From contig CALHBJ010000001.1 of assembly GCA_937930845.1 (NCBI GenBank), positions 806,001 through 870,000 on the forward strand: a stretch of DNA of 64,000 nucleotides, given 5' to 3'. Shown piece after piece: positions 35,409 through 44,268 of the stretch (positions are counted from its first letter, which is position 1; each line of letters starts with the position of its first letter). The notes beneath the pieces are model-generated. The model ran no database searches, had not been told where the DNA came from, and saw nothing but the letters and a program-made list of their open reading frames with translations. Both the position numbers and the translations under genes were made by a program. Source of the DNA: an uncultured Rhizobiaceae group bacterium (GTDB lineage Bacteria > Pseudomonadota > Alphaproteobacteria > Rhizobiales > Rhizobiaceae).

Positions 35409-36668
35409 CTAGTGATACCAGGGCGTTGGCCCAGCCCCAAGTTCATCGATGGACTGGCCGTTTTTGAAACGCTCAAGTGTGAAGGTCTCATTATATTCAC
35501 TGGCTTTGTCATTGGCGATTGTGTGGGCAAAACACCAGCCCGACGCCGGAGTTGCCTTGAAGCCCCCGTAACACCACCCCGCATTGAGATACATGCCATC
35601 TATCGGGCCAGTTGTGATGATCGGGCTTCCGTCCATCGACATGTCCATGACACCGCCCCAGGACCGCAGAAGTTTCACCCGGGCGAAAGCTGGAAACATG
35701 GCCAGCAATTCGCTGATCACTTCTTCCCATACGGGCAGATTTCCGCGCTGTGCATAGGAATTGTAGTAGTCGATATTGCCGCCAAAAACCAAACCGCCCT
35801 TGTCGGACTGGGAAACATAAAGATGGCCAGCACCAAATGTGACCACGTTCTTGATGATTGGCTTGATCGATTCTGAAACAAATGCCTGCAAGACAGTCGA
35901 TTCAATGGGCAAATTATCTATTCCGGCAAGCTTCATCACCTTGCCCGTATTGCCAGCCACAGCAACGCCCGTTTTTGCCGCACGAATTGTGCCGCGCGTT
36001 GTTTCCACGCCGGTGATACGGCCACCCTCTTTGAGAAAGCCGTTCACTTCGCAATTTTCAATAATATCCACCCCCAATTGGTCTGCGGCGCGGGCATAAC
36101 CCCAGGCCACCGCATCATGGCGGGCATTGCCCGCATCAGGTTGCAGCAACCCACCTTCAATGGGGAAACGCGCTGAGCCGGAAACGTCCAGGCCAGGGTT
36201 CAAACGTGCGACCTGATCGCGGTCGAGCAATTCGCTGCGCACCCCCATCAGCCGCATCTGATTGCCCCGTTCGGCATAGGTGTCCATCTGGCCCGGGGTG
36301 AGGGCGAGGTTGAGCACGCCGCGCGGTGAAAACATGACGTTATAATTGAGATCGTGGGAAAGCTCGCGCCACAATTCCATCGATTTTTCATAAAAGCGGC
36401 TATTGGGTGTTAGGCGATAATTGGATCGCACGATTGTCGTGTTGCGCCCCACGTTTCCAGAACCAAGATAGCCCTTTTCGACTACTGCGACATTGGTGAT
36501 GCCGTGCACTTTCGCAAGATAATAGGCGGTCGACAGGCCGTGGCCGCCGCCGCCAATGATGATGACATCATAGGCTGATTTAGGCTCGGCGCGCCGCCAG
36601 GCCGGTGTCCAGTCCCGATTGCCCTTAACGGCATTCTTGAGGATTTCCCAGGCGGAATATCGGCTCAT
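35409..36668 (-). CDS. soxB: Sarcosine oxidase beta subunit
   Basis: 419 aa flavoprotein. The dinucleotide motif is VIIIGGGGHGLSTAYYLA. The His in GNARHDAVAWG (residue 184) corresponds to the family's covalent FMN attachment site. This subunit carries the amine-oxidation site. ATG 36668 has AGGAGC 7 nt upstream and gives the canonical MSRYSAWEILKNA start; the ATG at 36683 is less likely. It is the first gene of soxBDAG and divergent from folD over a 231-bp intergene. Confidence 0.95.
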   Translation of the reverse strand: MSRYSAWEILKNAVKGNRDWTPAWRRAEPKSAYDVIIIGGGGHGLSTAYYLAKVHGITNVAVVEKGYLGSGNVGRNTTIVRSNYRLTPNSRFYEKSMELWRELSHDLNYNVMFSPRGVLNLALTPGQMDTYAERGNQMRLMGVRSELLDRDQVARLNPGLDVSGSARFPIEGGLLQPDAGNARHDAVAWGYARAADQLGVDIIENCEVNGFLKEGGRITGVETTRGTIRAAKTGVAVAGNTGKVMKLAGIDNLPIESTVLQAFVSESIKPIIKNVVTFGAGHLYVSQSDKGGLVFGGNIDYYNSYAQRGNLPVWEEVISELLAMFPAFARVKLLRSWGGVMDMSMDGSPIITTGPIDGMYLNAGWCYGGFKATPASGWCFAHTIANDKASEYNETFTLERFKNGQSIDELGAGPTPWYH

Positions 36669-36800
36669 ACACGGCTCCTGCATTGCATAATTTACACAGT
36701 CCGGTGAACTGGTTCGGCGTCGTATCTGTGATCTAACATGGCGCGTTCCAACCCTGCCTTCAATTGGAAAATAATGCGAAAGAAATCAGATGGAGAAATT

Positions 36801-36819
36801 ACGCAAAAACGTCTTGCGT
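36801..36819. promoter_or_regulatory. Inverted repeat in the soxB-folD divergent intergene
   Basis: ACGCAA (36801-36806) and TTGCGT (36814-36819) form perfect arms around a 7-nt centre, about 80 nt before folD and 130 nt before soxB. It is a possible operator for coordinated control of sarcosine and one-carbon genes, but no regulator can be assigned. Confidence 0.35.
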
Positions 36820-36899
36820 CCTGTTAAAAATTCGACAGATATGAGGCAGATAACACACGCACGAATGCGGCGCTGCCAAATTCAGAGGAACCCCGGTCA

Positions 36900-37808
36900 A
36901 TGAGTGATGAAGGCAAGAGAATCGACGGCAAACTGATTGCTGAGGATGTGGTGGCGCGCGTGGCGGCGCACACGCAAAAACTGGGGGCTGAAAAGAACGT
37001 CACGCCAGGGTTGGCTGTAATTATCGTTGGCGAAGACCCGGCCAGCCAGGTCTATGTGGCTTCCAAGGGGCGCAAGGCTAAAGAATGCGGGTTCCATTCG
37101 GTCCAACACACATTGCCCGCTGACACCAGCGAAGAAGATGTTTTGGCACATGTGCGCGCGCTTAACGATGACCCGGCCATCCACGGCATTTTGGTTCAAC
37201 TGCCGCTTCCCAAACATATTGATGAGAACAAAGTCATTCAGACCATTGCGCCGAACAAGGATGTGGACGGCTTTCACTACATGAATGTGGGCAAACTGGG
37301 GACAGGTGACCTTTCCACCGCCTATGTGCCGTGCACTCCCGCCGGTTCGATGATCCTGATCCGCCGCGTGTTGGGTGATGATCTTTCCGGCCTGAGTGCG
37401 GTGGTGATTGGCCGTTCCAATATCGTGGGCAAGCCGATGGCAAATTTGCTGTTGGGTGCCAATTGCACCGTCACCATTGCCCATAGTCGCACAAAGGATT
37501 TGCCTGCACTGACCCGCACCGCAGACATTGTGGTTGCCGCTGTTGGCCGGCCTGAAATGGTCAAGGGTGACTGGATCAAGCCGGGCGCTACGCTGGTGGA
37601 TGTGGGCATTAACCGGGTGGATGCGCCAGAACGTGGCGAAGGCAAGACTCGATTGACGGGAGACGCCGATTACGAGGGCGTGCTGGAAAACGCTGCCCAT
37701 GCAACGCCCGTGCCCGGCGGGGTTGGGCCCATGACAATTGCCATGTTAATGGCCAACACGCTCACATCTGCCTGCCGCCATGCCGGTTTTGATGAGCCGG
37801 ATCTCTAG
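36900..37808 (+). CDS. folD: Methylene-THF dehydrogenase / methenyl-THF cyclohydrolase
   Basis: 302 aa bifunctional FolD. The active-site region [14 protein letters not shown] holds the catalytic lysine. [32 protein letters not shown] (NADP site) and [18 protein letters not shown] are all present. It converts the 5,10-methylene-THF made by sarcosine oxidase to 10-formyl-THF. Its divergent placement beside soxBDAG fits disposal of methyl groups from betaine/sarcosine breakdown. AGAGGAA lies 9 nt before the ATG. Confidence 0.96.
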   Translation: MSDEGKRIDGKLIAEDVVARVAAHTQKLGAEKNVTPGLAVIIVGEDPASQVYVASKGRKAKECGFHSVQHTLPADTSEEDVLAHVRALNDDPAIHGILVQLPLPKHIDENKVIQTIAPNKDVDGFHYMNVGKLGTGDLSTAYVPCTPAGSMILIRRVLGDDLSGLSAVVIGRSNIVGKPMANLLLGANCTVTIAHSRTKDLPALTRTADIVVAAVGRPEMVKGDWIKPGATLVDVGINRVDAPERGEGKTRLTGDADYEGVLENAAHATPVPGGVGPMTIAMLMANTLTSACRHAGFDEPDL

Positions 37809-37816
37809 GCGTGTGA

Positions 37817-38806
37817 ATGCAGGCAAGCGCGGAACTCTCACCCGGCAAAGCAGAGCTTCAACAGCATCGCCATCTGGCGTTTCTGGTCATGGATCAGTTT
37901 TCCATGTTGTGTCTTGCCGCTGCCATGGATCCGCTGCGATCTGCAAACCGAATGAGCGGCAGGGAGTTTTACCGCTGGTCGCTTGTTTCCATTGACGGCA
38001 ATCCCGTTGCCGCTTCCAATGGCATGTCGGTTAATATTGACAGTTCCATCGACGATCTTGGCACATGCGATATTCTGTTTGTCTGTTCCGGTTACCGGTT
38101 GCGCGTTCCCGGCCAATCTCACATGTTGGCGAAATTGCGGGAGCGTTCCCGCCGGGGCGGTGCTGTGGGCGCACTTTCCGTGGGCAGTCACGTGTTGGGC
38201 CAGGCCGGGCTGTTGAACGGTTATCGGTGCACAATTCACTGGGAAAACCGGGCCTCATTCCAAGAAGATTTTCCCGATGTGAACTGTACCGGCCGGGTGT
38301 TTGAAATTGACCGCAATCGCTACACATCCGCCGGGGGCACCACATCAATAGACCTGATGCTGCAAATTATCGGAGACGACCTTGGCCCGCATCTTGCCAA
38401 TGAGGTCGCCAATCAGTTCCAGCATGAGCGCATCCGCACTCCTGAAGATCGCCAGCGCGTGGGACCGGAACGTGATCTCGCCGGCAAGTCCCTAAAGCTG
38501 CAAAAAGCCGTGGAACTAATGTCGGAAAATCTTGAAGACCCGCTCTCTGCCTTGCAGGTGGCACAGCAGGTTGGGTTGTCATTGCGCCAGGTCGAGCGAT
38601 TGTTCTTGCGCCATCTCTCTTGCACGCCGGGGCGCTACTATATGTCAGTGCGGCTGGAGCGGGCGCGCGAACTATTGCGCCACACCAATGCGCCCATTCT
38701 TGATGTTGCCCTGTCAACGGGGTTTACGTCCCATTCCTATTTTGCGCAAAGTTACCGAAACCATTTTGGATGTTCGCCCTCGCAAGAGCGGCGCGGCCGG
38801 GAATAG
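37817..38806 (+). CDS. GlxA-family transcriptional regulator (DJ-1/PfpI + AraC HTH)
   Basis: 329 aa. Residues 10-190 form a class I glutamine-amidotransferase-like (DJ-1/PfpI) domain (LAFLVMDQFSMLCLAAAMDPLR; GAVGALSVGSHVLGQAGLLNGY), with Ser in place of the usual nucleophile Cys. Residues 220-325 are an AraC-type double HTH (LSALQVAQQVGLSLRQVERLF; PILDVALSTGFTSHSYFAQSYR). This is the architecture of GbdR/CdhR, which control glycine betaine and carnitine catabolism. Its position beside folD and sox makes a betaine- or sarcosine-responsive activator likely, though not proven. It starts 8 nt after folD. Confidence 0.88.
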   Translation: MQASAELSPGKAELQQHRHLAFLVMDQFSMLCLAAAMDPLRSANRMSGREFYRWSLVSIDGNPVAASNGMSVNIDSSIDDLGTCDILFVCSGYRLRVPGQSHMLAKLRERSRRGGAVGALSVGSHVLGQAGLLNGYRCTIHWENRASFQEDFPDVNCTGRVFEIDRNRYTSAGGTTSIDLMLQIIGDDLGPHLANEVANQFQHERIRTPEDRQRVGPERDLAGKSLKLQKAVELMSENLEDPLSALQVAQQVGLSLRQVERLFLRHLSCTPGRYYMSVRLERARELLRHTNAPILDVALSTGFTSHSYFAQSYRNHFGCSPSQERRGRE

Positions 38807-38816
38807 GAGACCACCT

Positions 38817-39914
38817 ATGGGGCACAAACCGCTTGCCGGAATCAAAGTCGTTGAACTGGCATCTATTGGCCCCGGCCCGTTTGCTGCGATGATGTTGGCG
38901 GATCATGGCGCCGATGTTGTGCGCATTGAAAAGCCGGGGGGACGTGCGGTTGGCACATCTCATTTTCCCAAGGATCCTTTGTTGCGCGGTCGGCGTAAGG
39001 TCGAGCTTGATCTGAAAAATGAAGACGATGTTGCCTACGCCCTCGCCCTGATTGAACAGGCTGATGTGCTCATTGAAGGTTTTCGCCCCGGTGTCACCGA
39101 ACGGCTTGGGCTTGGCCCGGCCCAATGCCACGCGGTCAATCCCGCACTGGTCTATGCCCGGATGACGGGCTGGGGACAAGACGGACCCCTTGCTGCTCGC
39201 GCCGGGCACGACATTAACTACATCGCAATTACCGGGGCACTTGATGCCATTGGCACAGCGGAGTCCGGACCCGTGCCGCCGATGAATCTGGTGGGCGACT
39301 TTGGCGGCGGCGGCATGCTGATCGCCTATGGCATCTGTGCCGCCCTGTTACCAGCCAAAATTTCCGGCAAGGGCACCGTGGTGGACGCCGCCATGGTGGA
39401 AGGCACCGCATTGTTGATGGCCATGCCCTATTCCCTCAAAGCGCAAGGCATGTGGGATGGGGGACGCGGCAATAATTTCCTCGACGGGGGCGCGCCATTT
39501 TACGGCACTTTCGAAACCAGAGACGGGCGGTGGATTGCCCTTGGCGCGATTGAAGAACCGTTTTGGCGCGAACTGATCGACACGCTTTCGCTCAAAGGCG
39601 ATGTGCTCGTCCACCGACACAACCGCATCTATTGGCCGCAAATCAAAACGCTGATCGGCGAAAAAATAAAGGCCAAATCAATGCATGAATGGGTGGATAT
39701 TTTTGCTGGCAGTGATGCGTGTTTTGCACCCGTTCTGACCATGGATGAAGCGCCGGACCACCCTCACAATGCCGCGCGGGAAGTGTTCCAGAATGTTGAC
39801 GGTGTGGTGCAACCCGCCCCCGCACCTCGGTTTGACGGGGTGGTGCCCATGGCGCAAGCGGTGATTGGTGAACCAGTTGATTATGAAATCGTCCTCGAAG
39901 AATGGAACACATAA
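38817..39914 (+). CDS. Alpha-methylacyl-CoA racemase-like CoA-transferase family III protein
   Basis: 365 aa CaiB/BaiF-family protein. The N-terminus PLAGIKVVELASIGPGPFAAMMLADHGADVVRIEKPGG is the family signature. RAGHDINYIAITGAL and VVDAAMVEGTALLMA match the catalytic His and Asp of alpha-methylacyl-CoA racemases rather than true CoA-transferases. It would epimerise 2-methylacyl-CoA esters during branched-chain or sterol side-chain oxidation. ATG 38817 has AGGAGA 7 nt upstream; the upstream open frame to 38532 lies in the regulator gene. Its link to the sox/folD genes is unclear. Confidence 0.87.
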   Translation: MGHKPLAGIKVVELASIGPGPFAAMMLADHGADVVRIEKPGGRAVGTSHFPKDPLLRGRRKVELDLKNEDDVAYALALIEQADVLIEGFRPGVTERLGLGPAQCHAVNPALVYARMTGWGQDGPLAARAGHDINYIAITGALDAIGTAESGPVPPMNLVGDFGGGGMLIAYGICAALLPAKISGKGTVVDAAMVEGTALLMAMPYSLKAQGMWDGGRGNNFLDGGAPFYGTFETRDGRWIALGAIEEPFWRELIDTLSLKGDVLVHRHNRIYWPQIKTLIGEKIKAKSMHEWVDIFAGSDACFAPVLTMDEAPDHPHNAAREVFQNVDGVVQPAPAPRFDGVVPMAQAVIGEPVDYEIVLEEWNT

Positions 39915-39920
39915 AGTGCT

Positions 39921-40772
39921 TTAGGCACAATAATTGGTGGTAACTTCGTACTTGAATTCGTCCAACCATTTTGGAGAACTGAAGAAACCCTCAAAATCCT
40001 GACGCTGCAGATATCCAAACTGGAACAACAACTGAACGCGTTGGAATCCGGGGGCGTATTTGCCCCTTTTTGTAAGTCGGTCTAACTTCTCCAGCTGTTC
40101 AGGCGTTTTTTTGCTTCTCATCTTTGCAGTGTGCTTCTGCATAATCGCGATGGCCCTACCGCCACCGATATTCGACTCCATATATTTTGATACCAGCTTC
40201 GAATAATTTTCGCGAAATGGTGCTTTGCATAAGTTGGTGAGAAATTTGTCGCTTATGCAAGTCAGAATTCTGCCCATCCTTTTGCTGCGTCTGCCATCTC
40301 CCATCGCACTGAAAGATATGCCAAAATTCATCAACCTTCCGTCTTTACCCATTGCTTTGAGTTTGACGACTTCAATTTGCCGGCAATGTGCAAGCGCTCG
40401 GTCAAACGGTGTTTTCCCAGCGGAAGTGTCATCAGGCAGTTGCATCACATCCTTGGCCATCTTTTCCACTGCCACCAAATTTTGCTTAAATGCCGCTTTG
40501 TTAACGCGCACGGTCGTTGTGTCCGATTTTCCAGCTGACTTCGGGGCTGTTATCGATAATGCAACGGTTTGATTGAGAGCGTTTCCGTTCGTGAAGTACA
40601 CAAAAGCTAACATCCCAACTGATACCGCCGCAAAAGCGAAGGTGCCAATCGTGATCATCTGATCACGACCCAATGCTGGTTTTGATTTGTTAGCACTGGT
40701 TTGACCGAGTTGCCTTAGCTCGTCCATGTCCATGATGATTGCCCGCAGTGTTCCCTCATTTGGAATAACCAT
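39921..40772 (-). CDS. Single-pass membrane protein of unknown function
   Basis: 283 aa (or 270 if ATG 40733 is used). I do not recognise the family. One membrane segment (MITIGTFAFAAVSVGMLAFVYFT) lies near residues 39-61, with a large polar C-terminal part on the outside by the positive-inside rule. Later segments include FDRALAHCRQIEVVKLKAM and a basic helix MQKHTAKMRSKKTPEQLEKLDRL. Four cysteines are spread through the C-terminal domain. It converges with the racemase-like gene (6-bp gap). An intergene of about 240 bp with no clear motif lies upstream of it, before the end of the DUF1194 gene at 41010. Confidence 0.6.
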   Translation of the reverse strand: MVIPNEGTLRAIIMDMDELRQLGQTSANKSKPALGRDQMITIGTFAFAAVSVGMLAFVYFTNGNALNQTVALSITAPKSAGKSDTTTVRVNKAAFKQNLVAVEKMAKDVMQLPDDTSAGKTPFDRALAHCRQIEVVKLKAMGKDGRLMNFGISFSAMGDGRRSKRMGRILTCISDKFLTNLCKAPFRENYSKLVSKYMESNIGGGRAIAIMQKHTAKMRSKKTPEQLEKLDRLTKRGKYAPGFQRVQLLFQFGYLQRQDFEGFFSSPKWLDEFKYEVTTNYCA

Positions 40773-41009
40773 CGCCGGGAATTGCTAAGTTGTGCTGAAT
40801 ATTGGGGACTTACCTGATGTATTGGTTTTCATAGTTTACGGGAAGTAACACGCCATAATGATGCAAAACCTCATACATGTCGGTCGAACTCACGTCTAAA
40901 TGCCTGAATATGACTGCTCGAAGACTTTTTTGGAAACCAGCCTGGCCGTTTCTGATATCCGGCGAACGCTGCTTACGATCACTTGTATCAATCGACCCTG
41001 CATGCGACC

Positions 41010-41738
41010 TCAAAACAAGGTCTGGCCATTTATCTCCCGCAGCAATTTTCGATGAAATGCGGGGGCGAAATCATCATAGCTGTCGATCTGTTCAACAAAC
41101 GCACCAGAGCCACCGATCACTCGATTGGCGAGGTAATGGTGCAGCCAGTAAAACTGGCCCAATATGCCCAGCGCGTTAATGGTCGTGCCACGGCGGATGG
41201 TGCGGTCTCGCACCGGTTCGATGCGCTCGCCGCTGTTATTTTCACCGTCCACGACCAGATTAATCACGTTACGGTCGGCACGAAATGGCGCGTGTTCAAG
41301 TGCTTTTTGCCCATGGATGAGCGCGCTTGAAATGGATGTGCCGCCTTCGACCGGCAACCGTGGTGCCACATCAACCATTTTGGCGAACAGACTTGCATCC
41401 GCTGCATTGGCGATGCGAGTCCATGGAACAGCGACAACCTGGCTTTTTTCCGACGACCATTGGGTCAAGATCACGCCAATTGCCTTACGGTTTCCACCTT
41501 CAATGGCGGCCATTATTTCAGGGTGTTGAAGCGTTGCGACAATGCCGTCCAGCTGCAGACGAAACTCAAAACGGTTCACACTCCAGGAGCAATCGATTGC
41601 AATGACGATATTGGCGTCGGTGCGGTTGCTGTCCTGGGCGCGGGCGCGGGTGCCGCCCCCTATGGACCAGGGGAAGAGCGAGCCGAACATGGCAAAAATT
41701 GTTGATCGGCGCGTCAGGTCTGTGCCTTTGCCGCGCAT
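41010..41738 (-). CDS. DUF1194 protein with von Willebrand A-like fold, exported
   Basis: 242 aa. The N-terminus RRSTIFAMFGSLFPWSIGGG has a twin-arginine-like pattern and ends in TRARAQD, so Tat export is plausible. The mature part begins IVIAIDCSWSVNRFEF, where D-x-S-x-S is a MIDAS metal site. GGTSISSALIHGQKAL (the Thr/Ser metal loop) and NLVVDGENNSGERIEPVR follow, as in vWA domains. It is recognisable as DUF1194, whose function is unknown. The start lies 6 nt after the PotC-like permease gene, so it is part of that transport operon. A substrate-sensing or envelope-adhesion role would be a guess. Confidence 0.78.
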   Translation of the reverse strand: MRGKGTDLTRRSTIFAMFGSLFPWSIGGGTRARAQDSNRTDANIVIAIDCSWSVNRFEFRLQLDGIVATLQHPEIMAAIEGGNRKAIGVILTQWSSEKSQVVAVPWTRIANAADASLFAKMVDVAPRLPVEGGTSISSALIHGQKALEHAPFRADRNVINLVVDGENNSGERIEPVRDRTIRRGTTINALGILGQFYWLHHYLANRVIGGSGAFVEQIDSYDDFAPAFHRKLLREINGQTLF

Positions 41739-41744
41739 GCTCGA

Positions 41745-42872
41745 CTATCCCGGGCTTAGGCCGCGCAAGCGTTCGGACCTGCGGCGCAGCAATTCAACAG
41801 TTGTGAGCAAGGCAATCGACATCAGTACCAGAATTGTGGCGACCGCCAGGATGGTCGGGCTGATCTGCTCACGCAATCCAGAGAACATTTGGCGCGGAAT
41901 GGTGCGCTGATCCACATCGGCCATAAAGATAACTGCGACCACTTCGTCCAATGATGTGATGAAGGCAAACAAAGCGCCGGAAATCATTCCAGGAATAATC
42001 AGCGGCATGATCACACGCCTGAATGTGGTCCAGCTATTCGCCCCCAAACCTTCACTGGCACGGATGAGCGATCGGTCAAAACCGGTCAAAGTCGCGGTGA
42101 CCGTGATGATGACAAATGGAATTCCAAGCGTGGCGTGGGCCAATGTGAGGCCTGTATAGGTACCAGTCAGGCGCAAGTCTTCCACGTTCCAGCCCGTGCC
42201 AAACGCATCAAACAGGCTTTGCAAACCATTCAGCATAAAGTCTGGAAAAATGCTCAACGGTGCGCTGTAGAAGAAAAACATGCCCGTTGCCGTAATCACC
42301 AATGGCACAATCATGGGCGAGATCAGCAGGCTGGTGATGGCGGAACGGAACGGCATTTCGGGCCGCGACAGGCCAAGTGCAGCAAGCGTTCCCAGGAACG
42401 TTGCGACAATCGTCGACATGATGGCGAGGAAGAAAGAATTGCGAAACGCGCGCACCCAGGTCGCGTTGTTCCACATGTCGGACCACCAGTTTTCCGTACC
42501 ATCGGGGGCGGTCATGCCAAAGCGCACGATGTCCGCATACCAGCGGGTTGAATAGGCCTTGGCATCAAGCGCCATCATGCCTTCGGTGAAACTGAAATAA
42601 GGTTCAGCGTTGAATGACAGGGGCATGATGATCAAAATTGGCGTGATCAGGAAAAGAAAAATCAATGTGCATACGGCCAAAAATGCATATTTGCCCACCT
42701 TGTCGCCCATGGTTGCGTAAGGCGGCAGAGGCTTCATCGCAAAAAGCGGAATGCCAAATATCAGGGCGAACCCGATTGTGCCGGCAATCGACTGGGTGAA
42801 CAGGGCAAACAGAATTACGGCAACAATCAATGCCATAAATCCCTGACTCTTAATGCGTTCGTTGAATGTCAT
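41745..42872 (-). CDS. Polyamine-type ABC transporter permease (PotC-like)
   Basis: 375 aa, about 100 residues longer than PotC because of two extra N-terminal hydrophobic segments (FMALIVAVILFALFTQSIAG; TIGFALIFGIPLFAM). The core has the usual six helices and the EAA loop RASEGLGANSWTTFRRVIMPLIIPG. It forms the channel with the PotB-like partner 10 nt upstream. The substrate is inferred to be a polyamine or related amine from the adjacent agmatinase gene. Confidence 0.88.
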   Translation of the reverse strand: MTFNERIKSQGFMALIVAVILFALFTQSIAGTIGFALIFGIPLFAMKPLPPYATMGDKVGKYAFLAVCTLIFLFLITPILIIMPLSFNAEPYFSFTEGMMALDAKAYSTRWYADIVRFGMTAPDGTENWWSDMWNNATWVRAFRNSFFLAIMSTIVATFLGTLAALGLSRPEMPFRSAITSLLISPMIVPLVITATGMFFFYSAPLSIFPDFMLNGLQSLFDAFGTGWNVEDLRLTGTYTGLTLAHATLGIPFVIITVTATLTGFDRSLIRASEGLGANSWTTFRRVIMPLIIPGMISGALFAFITSLDEVVAVIFMADVDQRTIPRQMFSGLREQISPTILAVATILVLMSIALLTTVELLRRRSERLRGLSPG

Positions 42873-42882
42873 GATCGCCGCC

Positions 42883-44178
42883 TCACCCGAACTTCAGATT
42901 GTCGACGCCGACAAGTCGGTTGTAGAGCCAGTAGAATATCAACACGACGACCAACAAGATGGTCCCCAGTGCTGCACCCAGTGACCAGTTCAGGGTTTTC
43001 TTGATGTGATCGGCGATCAGGTTGGAAATCAACAGGCCATCGCTGCCGCCCACAAGAGCAGGCGTGATGTAATAGCCGATGGCTAATATGAACACGAGCA
43101 ACGTGCCGGCTGCGATGCCCGGAACCGTCTGGGGGAAATATACTTTGGTGAAAGCATAAGTGTTGGACGCACCCATTGAACGTGCTGCGCGCATATAGCT
43201 GGGTGGAATTGTTTTCATCACGGAATAAAGCGGCAGGATCATGAATGGCAGCAAGATGTGCACCATCGCGATGACAGTGCCAGTGGCATTATAGATCATC
43301 TGGATGCGCTGCTCTTCGGCAATAAAGCCTAGATAGACAAGTATGTTGTTAACGATGCCCTCTTTTTGAAGCATCGCAATCCACGCCGATGTGCGCACCA
43401 GAAGCGATGTCCAAAACGGCAACAAAACCAGGATCATTAAAAGATTGGATGCGCGTAACGGCAGGGTCGAAAGCAGATAGGCGACAGGGTAGGCAATGAT
43501 GAAGCACAAGGCCGTAATCAGGGCTGACAGCAATATCGTCTTGCGCAAGATTGGCAGGTAAATCTGATAAAGTTCATCGGCCATGACGATGCTGCCGGAT
43601 TCGTCATATTTGCGGTCGGTGGCCGCCAGATAGAATGACAATGTCTTGTCCCGCGTCACGCGCTTGAGCGTGAACCACAGGTTTGGATTGTTCCAGCGTT
43701 TGTCGATGTCAAACAGCGCTTGTGTGTAAGGCCCTTCTTCAAGCTTGCGCACTTTGCGCGCTGTCTTGGTGAACAGGCTGCGCGATCCGGGCAATTCATA
43801 GTTTACCCGCGTAGCCAGATTGCCTACGGTTTTGCCGACTTCGCGGTTACGGCTCGCCAGTGCCAGATCTTTGACGAATATCTCGATGAGCTCTTCGGAT
43901 GGAATGCCCTCACCATCCCAGTTTTGAATGGCCTGGGCGAAGTTTGGGACGACATTAGTACCGGCTGGATTGTGCACCGAGCGATAGAGCATCTGCCCGA
44001 TGGGAATTACGAATGAAATAATGAGGAACAGAACCAGCGGCACAGTGAGCAGAAACGCGCGAATCTTCATGCGCCGCGTTGTGCGCGCCAGCTTTTGTTT
44101 CAGCGGAATGCCATCGGCTGCGATCAGTGGTTGTGATGCAGTAGACAGGCTCGCTGATGGTATGGTGGCGTCGGTCAT
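42883..44178 (-). CDS. Polyamine-type ABC transporter permease (PotB-like) with large periplasmic insert
   Basis: 431 aa against about 285 for PotB. After the first helix (FLLTVPLVLFLIISFVIPIG) comes an extra 140-residue hydrophilic region (about residues 68-210; YELPGSRSLFTKTARKVRKL, YTQALFDIDKRWNN), which should lie in the periplasm. The normal permease core follows, with the EAA loop MRAARSMGASNTYAFTKVYF. The insert resembles no domain I can name, and may touch the binding protein or the DUF1194 protein. A 12-bp hairpin lies 53 nt upstream of the ATG. Confidence 0.87.
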   Translation of the reverse strand: MTDATIPSASLSTASQPLIAADGIPLKQKLARTTRRMKIRAFLLTVPLVLFLIISFVIPIGQMLYRSVHNPAGTNVVPNFAQAIQNWDGEGIPSEELIEIFVKDLALASRNREVGKTVGNLATRVNYELPGSRSLFTKTARKVRKLEEGPYTQALFDIDKRWNNPNLWFTLKRVTRDKTLSFYLAATDRKYDESGSIVMADELYQIYLPILRKTILLSALITALCFIIAYPVAYLLSTLPLRASNLLMILVLLPFWTSLLVRTSAWIAMLQKEGIVNNILVYLGFIAEEQRIQMIYNATGTVIAMVHILLPFMILPLYSVMKTIPPSYMRAARSMGASNTYAFTKVYFPQTVPGIAAGTLLVFILAIGYYITPALVGGSDGLLISNLIADHIKKTLNWSLGAALGTILLVVVLIFYWLYNRLVGVDNLKFG

Positions 44179-44230
44179 TTCACCCCGTTACAATGCCCAA
44201 TTGTTGCGGCCCGTGTGAACCGAAAATAGA

Positions 44231-44257
44231 TCAGGGGGCGCAGATTGCGCCCCCTGA
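44231..44257 (-). terminator. Perfect 12-bp hairpin between binding-protein and permease genes
   Basis: TCAGGGGGCGCA, a 3-nt loop, and TGCGCCCCCTGA form a perfect GC-rich stem 11 nt after the binding-protein stop. On the transcript it is followed by TCTATTTT, not a full U-run, so partial termination or protection of the upstream mRNA from 3' decay is more likely than full termination. Confidence 0.7.
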
Positions 44258-44268
44258 ATAGTCAAGAC

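Noticed and set aside
38532-38816. N-terminal extension of the racemase-like gene
   Set aside because: It lies in another frame of the AraC HTH region; AGGAGA before ATG 38817 marks the true start.
40810-41013. 67-aa minus-strand frame whose TTG overlaps the DUF1194 stop
   Set aside because: The overlap suggests coupling, but the start is rare, composition is not gene-like and no family is recognised.
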